From assembly GCA_027028005.1 (NCBI GenBank), contig JALVKE010000318.1:1-48321 (forward strand): a stretch of 48,321 nt of DNA, read 5' to 3'. Every line of letters begins with the position of its first letter. Within the stretch, counting starts at the first letter, position 1. This DNA is from Persephonella sp. (lineage in GTDB: Bacteria > Aquificota > Aquificia > Aquificales > Hydrogenothermaceae). Both the position numbers and the translations under genes were made by a program. The notes under the pieces are model-generated. The model saw only the letters and a program-made list of their open reading frames with translations, was not told the DNA's origin and ran no database searches. Below are positions 45,291-48,321 of the stretch, piece by piece.

Positions 45291-47132
45291 CTAATCTGGC
45301 ATTATCCTAATTAAACATTCATCTGGATTTACTGTATCTCCTTCTCTTACATAAACCTCTTCAACTGTTCCATCTATAGGAGAGTGAATCTCATTTTCCA
45401 TCTTCATTGCTTCAACAACAAGTAGAACATCTCCTTTTTTAACTTTATCTCCAGGAGATACTTTAACTGAAACAACTTTTCCTGGCATTGGGGAACTAAT
45501 ATCACCAACATCAACAGCTTTAGGTCTTCCTGTTGTCTGTGCTTCAGATGGAAGTGTTTCTATTTTCTCTCCTACTTCAATCTCTTTTATAGGTTGAACA
45601 ATCGTTTCTTCTAGTCTTCCATCTACTCTTACAAAGTAAGGCGTTCCTCCTTCTACAGGACTACCTACACCTGCAATTTGTATATGATATGTTTCACCGT
45701 GAAGGGTTATATTAAACTCAACAGGAGCTTTTACAGTACATGCTTCTTCCTCTGAAAAATCTTCAATTTCTGGAGGTAAAGCTTCCCCTTTTTCATATTT
45801 TTCTCTCCATTCAAAAAACTCTTTAGCAACTTGCGGGAATAGACAGAAAGAGAGTATATCTTCTTCACTTCTTGCACCAAATTTCTGAGCTTCTTCTGTA
45901 CACTTGTCAAGCTCTGGTTCTAATAAATCTGCAGGTCTTACCTGTATAGGTTGCTCATCTCCAATAATTTTCTTAATGATCTCAGGCTTAATTGGAGCAG
46001 GTGGTCTACCATATAAACCTTTTACATAATCTTTTGTTTCTTTTGTAACAACTTTATATCTTTCTCCCTGAAGAACATTTAATAAAGCTTGTGTTCCAAC
46101 TATCTGAGATGTTGGTGTAACAAGTGGAGGATAACCTAAATCTTCTCTTACCCTTGCAACTTCTAGTTTCACTTCATCAAGTTTATCTAGAGCATCATTT
46201 TCTTTTAACTGATTAATGAAGTTAGACATCATACCACCTGGTATCTGATGTATAAGAACCTGAGCATCAGGCCATTTTTCAGCAGTATCGTACTTCTTAT
46301 ATTTCTTTCTTACTTCTTTTAGATACTCAGCAACTTCCTCTATTATTGAAAGATCGATATCTATCTCATATCCAAACTCTCTTAAAGCGTAAGTCATTGT
46401 TTCAACAGCAGGATGAGCTGTAAGCCAGGACCATGTAGAAACATCCGTATCAATAATATCAGCACCAGCCTCAACTGCTTTTAAATACGTCATCTCAGCC
46501 ATTGCAGCTGTAGATTGGGCGTGAACATGGACAGGTAGTTTTACCTCTTCTTTTAATCTCTTTACAAGCTCATATGCAACTTTAGGAGATAGTATACCAG
46601 CCTGATCTTTTATGGATATAATGTCCACTCCAAGATCCCTAAGTTGTTTAGCAACTCCAACAAAATAATCTACTGTATGAACAGGACTTATTGTGTAAGA
46701 AAGAACACCTTTTACAATCTTTCCTTCCTCTTTTGCTGTTGATATAGCAACTTCCATGTTTCTAACATCATTTAAAGCATCAAATATTCTAAAAACATCT
46801 ATTCCATTTTCAGCAGCCTTTCTTACAAATGCCTCTACAACATCATCAGGATAGTGTCTATAGCCAACAACATTCTGACCCCTTAAAAGCATCTCAAGTT
46901 TTGTATTGGGAGCTACCTCTTTAAACTTCCTTAATCTCTCCCAAGGATCTTCTTTTAAGAATCTCAGGCAGACATCAAAGGTAGCTCCACCCCAGACTTC
47001 CAAAGACCAAAACCCTGCTTTATCTAATTTTTCTGCAGCTGGTAGAAGATCTTCTGTTCTAACTCTTGTTGCTAATAAACTCTGTTGTCCATCTCTTAAT
47101 GTAACATCTGTAAATTCTATCTTTCTTCCCAT
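45291..47132 (-). CDS. Biotin-dependent carboxyltransferase subunit (pyruvate carboxylase B / 2-oxoglutarate carboxylase large subunit type)
   Basis: This 613-residue protein has an aldolase-type carboxyltransferase domain (about residues 1-300: FTDVTLRDGQQSLLATRVRT, LEVWGGATFDVCLRFL, and HVHAQSTAAMAEM holding metal ligands), a PYC-like middle domain, and a C-terminal biotinyl domain with VEAMKMENEIHSP (biotin on the Lys of MKM). It receives CO2 from carboxybiotin made by a separate biotin carboxylase subunit, which is not in the window. The acceptor could be pyruvate (oxaloacetate formation), 2-oxoglutarate (oxalosuccinate, the CfiA step known in Hydrogenobacter) or, less likely, a Na+ pump oxaloacetate decarboxylase. 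The sequence alone does not decide this. Confidence 0.88.
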   Translation of the reverse strand: MGRKIEFTDVTLRDGQQSLLATRVRTEDLLPAAEKLDKAGFWSLEVWGGATFDVCLRFLKEDPWERLRKFKEVAPNTKLEMLLRGQNVVGYRHYPDDVVEAFVRKAAENGIDVFRIFDALNDVRNMEVAISTAKEEGKIVKGVLSYTISPVHTVDYFVGVAKQLRDLGVDIISIKDQAGILSPKVAYELVKRLKEEVKLPVHVHAQSTAAMAEMTYLKAVEAGADIIDTDVSTWSWLTAHPAVETMTYALREFGYEIDIDLSIIEEVAEYLKEVRKKYKKYDTAEKWPDAQVLIHQIPGGMMSNFINQLKENDALDKLDEVKLEVARVREDLGYPPLVTPTSQIVGTQALLNVLQGERYKVVTKETKDYVKGLYGRPPAPIKPEIIKKIIGDEQPIQVRPADLLEPELDKCTEEAQKFGARSEEDILSFCLFPQVAKEFFEWREKYEKGEALPPEIEDFSEEEACTVKAPVEFNITLHGETYHIQIAGVGSPVEGGTPYFVRVDGRLEETIVQPIKEIEVGEKIETLPSEAQTTGRPKAVDVGDISSPMPGKVVSVKVSPGDKVKKGDVLLVVEAMKMENEIHSPIDGTVEEVYVREGDTVNPDECLIRIMPD

Positions 47133-47432
47133 ATTTCGTGCTCCTAAAGAAAATTTCTAAAATAAAGAAATGAGGTTTTATTATGATTGATTGAATATTA
47201 TACAATAGATTTGAAATGCTTTTACTAGGGGTTTCTACAAAATTAGTTAATGTAAATTTTATTTATATCAGAAATTTTCTCCTTGTAGCAAAGATAAAAA
47301 AACTTTACAGATAAGCTCCGACAAAGCCCTTCTCTTAAAAAGCTTTTTTTTAAATTATAACTGTCTCTAATTAGAGAACTTCATCTAAGGAAAAGTAACA
47401 CCTGTACTCTACATCCAATTATAGAGGTAAGG
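47133..47432. other. Intergenic region with a perfect 14-base palindrome
   Basis: About 300 bases between pabB and the carboxylase, mostly AT-rich. The carboxylase's RBS (AGGAG) is at the left edge. TCTCTAATTAGAGA at 47364-47377 is a perfect inverted repeat. On the minus strand it follows a GATGAAG tract (47385-47379) and an ACAGGTG tract (47405-47399). This arrangement loosely resembles the two other hairpin regions in this window and may be a third, more worn IS200/IS605-type end. No gene is seen. Confidence 0.3.
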
Positions 47433-48321
47433 TCATAATGAAATTCCCATAGCTTTTAAATTAGCTTTAGCCTTTAAAATTGTTTCTTCATACTCTTTTT
47501 CTGGTACAGAGTCGGCTACTAATCCACTACCAACATATATATAACATTTATGATTTTTAAAAATAGATTGTCTTATTGCAACACTCATAACAAAATCCAT
47601 ATTTGGTTTAATTAATACCGTAGCTCCACAGTAAACAGATCGATTATATTCTTCAAGTTGATTTATTATCTCAATGGCTCTTTTTTTTGGTGCTCCTGTT
47701 ACCGATCCTGGAGGAAATGTACTGTTTATTATTTTTTCTAAAGAGGGATCTTTTTCTAATGTTCCTTCTACAGTTGAAACCATCTGATAGAGTGAAGAAT
47801 ACTTCTCAATATTAAACAGTTTCTTTACCTTTACATTTCTTGCTATCTTATTTAAATCATTTCTCATTAAATCTGTTATCATCAGGTTTTCAGCTCTTTC
47901 TTTTTCAGAGTTTTTTAATTCATTAAATAGCTTAATATCTTCTCTACGATCATTTCCTCTTTTTCTAGTTCCTTTTATAGGCTTTGTTATTAATTTGTTA
48001 CCCTTCTTTTCTAAAAACAGTTCCATAGAACCAGATATTAAAGAAAAATCCTTCTCTTTAATCAACATTAGATAAGGAGTAGGTTGTGTGTTAATTAAAT
48101 TAAAAAATATATCTTCAGGATAAAAGAAACCATCTATTTCAAACCTATGGGTTATATTCACCTGATATATATCCCCTTCTTCTATGTATTTTTTAACATT
48201 TAAAATATTTGAAATATATGCATTTTTATTAGGAAATTTTATATTTTTTATAAAATTTTCTGCAAATTTGCCATTTTTTGCGTTTAGTCTTTTATAATTT
48301 TTAAAAAAAGCAAAATATATA
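47433..48321 (-). CDS. pabB: Chorismate-utilising aminodeoxychorismate synthase component I (5' part runs off window)
   Basis: The minus-strand frame ends at the TGA at 47433 and is open to the window edge, so the N-terminus is missing. A GTG at 48161 would be an internal codon: the frame continues upstream through YIEEGDIYQVNITHRF, a family-typical segment. Signatures are PYLMLIKEKDFSLISGSMELFL, KPIKGTRKRG, ENLMITDLMRNDLNKIA, FPPGSVTGAPKKRAIEII and the final YVGSGLVADSVPEKEYEET. This is the chorismate-binding fold shared by PabB, TrpE and isochorismate synthases. The KPIKGTRKRG and PGSVTGAPK strings favour PabB, which makes aminodeoxychorismate for folate. A pabC or pabA gene would be expected elsewhere. 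Confidence 0.85.
   Translation of the reverse strand, partial: IYFAFFKNYKRLNAKNGKFAENFIKNIKFPNKNAYISNILNVKKYIEEGDIYQVNITHRFEIDGFFYPEDIFFNLINTQPTPYLMLIKEKDFSLISGSMELFLEKKGNKLITKPIKGTRKRGNDRREDIKLFNELKNSEKERAENLMITDLMRNDLNKIARNVKVKKLFNIEKYSSLYQMVSTVEGTLEKDPSLEKIINSTFPPGSVTGAPKKRAIEIINQLEEYNRSVYCGATVLIKPNMDFVMSVAIRQSIFKNHKCYIYVGSGLVADSVPEKEYEETILKAKANLKAMGISL

Noticed and set aside
48159-48161. GTG at 48161 as the pabB start
   Set aside because: The frame continues upstream with conserved YIEEGDIYQ residues, so the gene is cut by the window edge.

Overview
The window is AT-rich, almost fully coding DNA from a thermophilic, motile, Gram-negative bacterium. It most likely belongs to the Aquificota, and Hydrogenothermaceae-like organisms (Sulfurihydrogenibium / Persephonella relatives) are my best guess. 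The pointers are a thioredoxin-like [2Fe-2S] ferredoxin of the Aquifex type (15274-15603), an archaeal-type 3-dehydroquinate synthase II (27343-28338), a BioW pimeloyl-CoA ligase, a free-standing Pol I-type 5'-3' exonuclease, a carboxyltransferase/biotinyl protein of the pyruvate or 2-oxoglutarate carboxylase type, and the Lys/Glu/Ile-rich proteins of a thermophile. The taxon is inferred from remembered family features, not from a search.

Layout. 1-1684: ybaB (partial) and dnaX on the minus strand. 1812-4639: a plus-strand run with a secreted unknown, bioW, plsC and ispH. 4682-7923: a flagellar stator block (PilZ protein, MotA, MotB and a second divergent MotB). 8196-8777: gmhA. 8859-12181: a compact block with an oligopeptide-type binding protein and three small proteins of unknown function, followed by the stringent-response enzyme Rel. 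14526-15116: an unknown four-repeat protein. 15274-15603: ferredoxin. 15699-19913: minus-strand nrnA, nth, 5'-3' exonuclease, a cupin and gapA. 19984-21936: an unusual fusion of a phospholipase-D-type nuclease domain with a HerA-type ATPase. 22007-23087: thiS, a rhodanese and a DUF2203 protein. 23153-25063: GH15 glucoamylase. 25142-30609: cysS, menaquinone methyltransferase, 3-dehydroquinate synthase II, an MCE lipid-transport protein and a Crp/Fnr regulator. 30694-36521: a complete TolC/MFP/RND efflux operon. 36584-38690: malic enzyme and a tandem degenerate HepT-like protein. 39027-41159: katG behind a clear promoter with an operator-like palindrome. 41280-43044: a mini histidine-phosphotransfer protein overlapping an NtrC-type response regulator. 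43087-45150: GH57 amylase. 45153-45245: tRNA-Ser(GCU). 45291-47132: the biotin carboxyltransferase. 47433-48321: partial pabB.

Together the genes describe core metabolism (biotin, isoprenoid, shikimate, quinone, thiamine and glycogen turnover, anaplerotic C3/C4 or TCA-cycle carboxylation), DNA upkeep (dnaX, nth, 5'-3' exonuclease, PLD-HerA), envelope maintenance (plsC, MCE, RND pump, gmhA), oxidative-stress defence (katG, ferredoxin, cupin) and c-di-GMP-tuned motility. The most unusual items are the PLD-HerA fusion and its shared palindromic divergent promoter, the ATPase-degenerate DHp protein paired with an NtrC regulator, the MotB paralogue lacking key peptidoglycan-binding residues, the tandem HepT-like protein that has lost its catalytic His, the four-repeat protein, and two or three intergenic, hairpin-rich segments that look like worn right ends of IS200/IS605-family (TnpB) elements. 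No CRISPR array or intact insertion sequence is present.
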